DNA from: Symbiodinium natans
Lineage: Eukaryota; Sar; Dinophyceae; Suessiales; Symbiodiniaceae
NCBI GenBank assembly: GCA_905221605.1
Contig: CAJNDS010002512.1
Location: 1-64,000, forward strand
DNA: 64,000 nt
Reading direction: 5' to 3'
In this document: piece by piece, positions 63,720 through 64,000 of the stretch
Layout of the letters: each line of letters opens with the position of its first letter
How positions within the stretch are numbered: the first letter of the stretch is position 1
Translations under genes and position numbers: made by a program
The notes under the pieces: generated by a model
The model's database searches: none
Told to the model about the DNA's origin: nothing
What the model saw: the letters and a program-made list of their open reading frames with translations, nothing else

Positions 63720-64000
63720 ACACGCTGCAGCTGCATGTGGTTGCACGCCGTGCTTTCCTCTTCTGCTGCTGGGGAGGGCTCAAGGGCCGCGCCCACCCAC
63801 GCGTGGCGCCGCCTCTGTTCACCGGTTGGCTTTTCCTATCTGCCTTTCTTGTTGTGTGTTTCTTTCGTATTTTCTTGGGACTTCTTGTTACCCTTGCACA
63901 GCACGTGCCTGTAAGTTCAGGCGGTCAGTTGCGTTGCTAAACCAAGTCAATCCCCCTAATGCGGCGTTCCCCCCGTCTCTCACATCTCTCTGTGCGAAAG

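Overview
The window looks like nuclear DNA of a dinoflagellate, most likely a symbiodiniacean-type alga. The evidence is indirect. There are several interstitial arrays of the TTTAGGG/CCCTAAA telomere repeat. Retroelement coding sequence is abundant. Short exon-like open frames are scattered among long stretches of simple repeat. One cysteine-rich protein also resembles a family I associate with dinoflagellates. I see no bacterial operons, no rRNA or tRNA gene I can defend, and no CRISPR array.

Positions 1-19,700 form one complex built around a non-LTR (LINE-like) retroelement. The coding core (6,813-14,646) holds ORF1 with an N-terminal zinc motif and a coiled coil. It continues into a polyprotein with AP-type endonuclease, reverse transcriptase, a zinc knuckle, RNase H and two further zinc motifs. 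A third ORF has a pattern resembling a protein-kinase fold. ORF1, pol and RNase H lie in one reading frame, interrupted only by a TAG at 7,752 and a TAA at 11,784. Around this core are about 11 kb of hairpin-rich, apparently non-coding sequence. It contains a 1.54-kb duplication (X, X'), a 2.06-kb duplication (Y, Y'), six copies of a short punctuating block ending in TGGCTCAAG or close to it, and two diverged copies of a small unknown ORF. Two families of RNA-like hairpins recur throughout: 13 copies with an invariant 18-nt loop on changing but complementary stems, and about 35 copies of a UUCG-type hairpin with a bulged U. Base changes in the stems are compensatory, which argues for selection on RNA structure.

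Positions 19,700-23,600 hold a broken DIRS/Ngaro-like RT-RNase H element and a pair of 150-bp direct repeats. From 23,600 to 25,300 there are minisatellites. From 25,300 to 55,500 the sequence is mostly unassigned. It contains scattered exon-like pieces (a last exon at 28.1 kb, a cysteine-rich protein at 32.1 kb, ankyrin exons at 45 kb, membrane-protein exons at 48-55 kb), microsatellites, telomere-like arrays and palindromic repeats.

Positions 55,615-58,312 look like a single 2.7-kb unit bounded by 25-bp inverted repeats. It is filled with telomere-derived repeats and then an extraordinary cluster of CTCGAG-centred palindromes. The last 5.7 kb hold a tandem repeat, one likely two-part exon, a pair of small MITE-like elements and an ankyrin exon.
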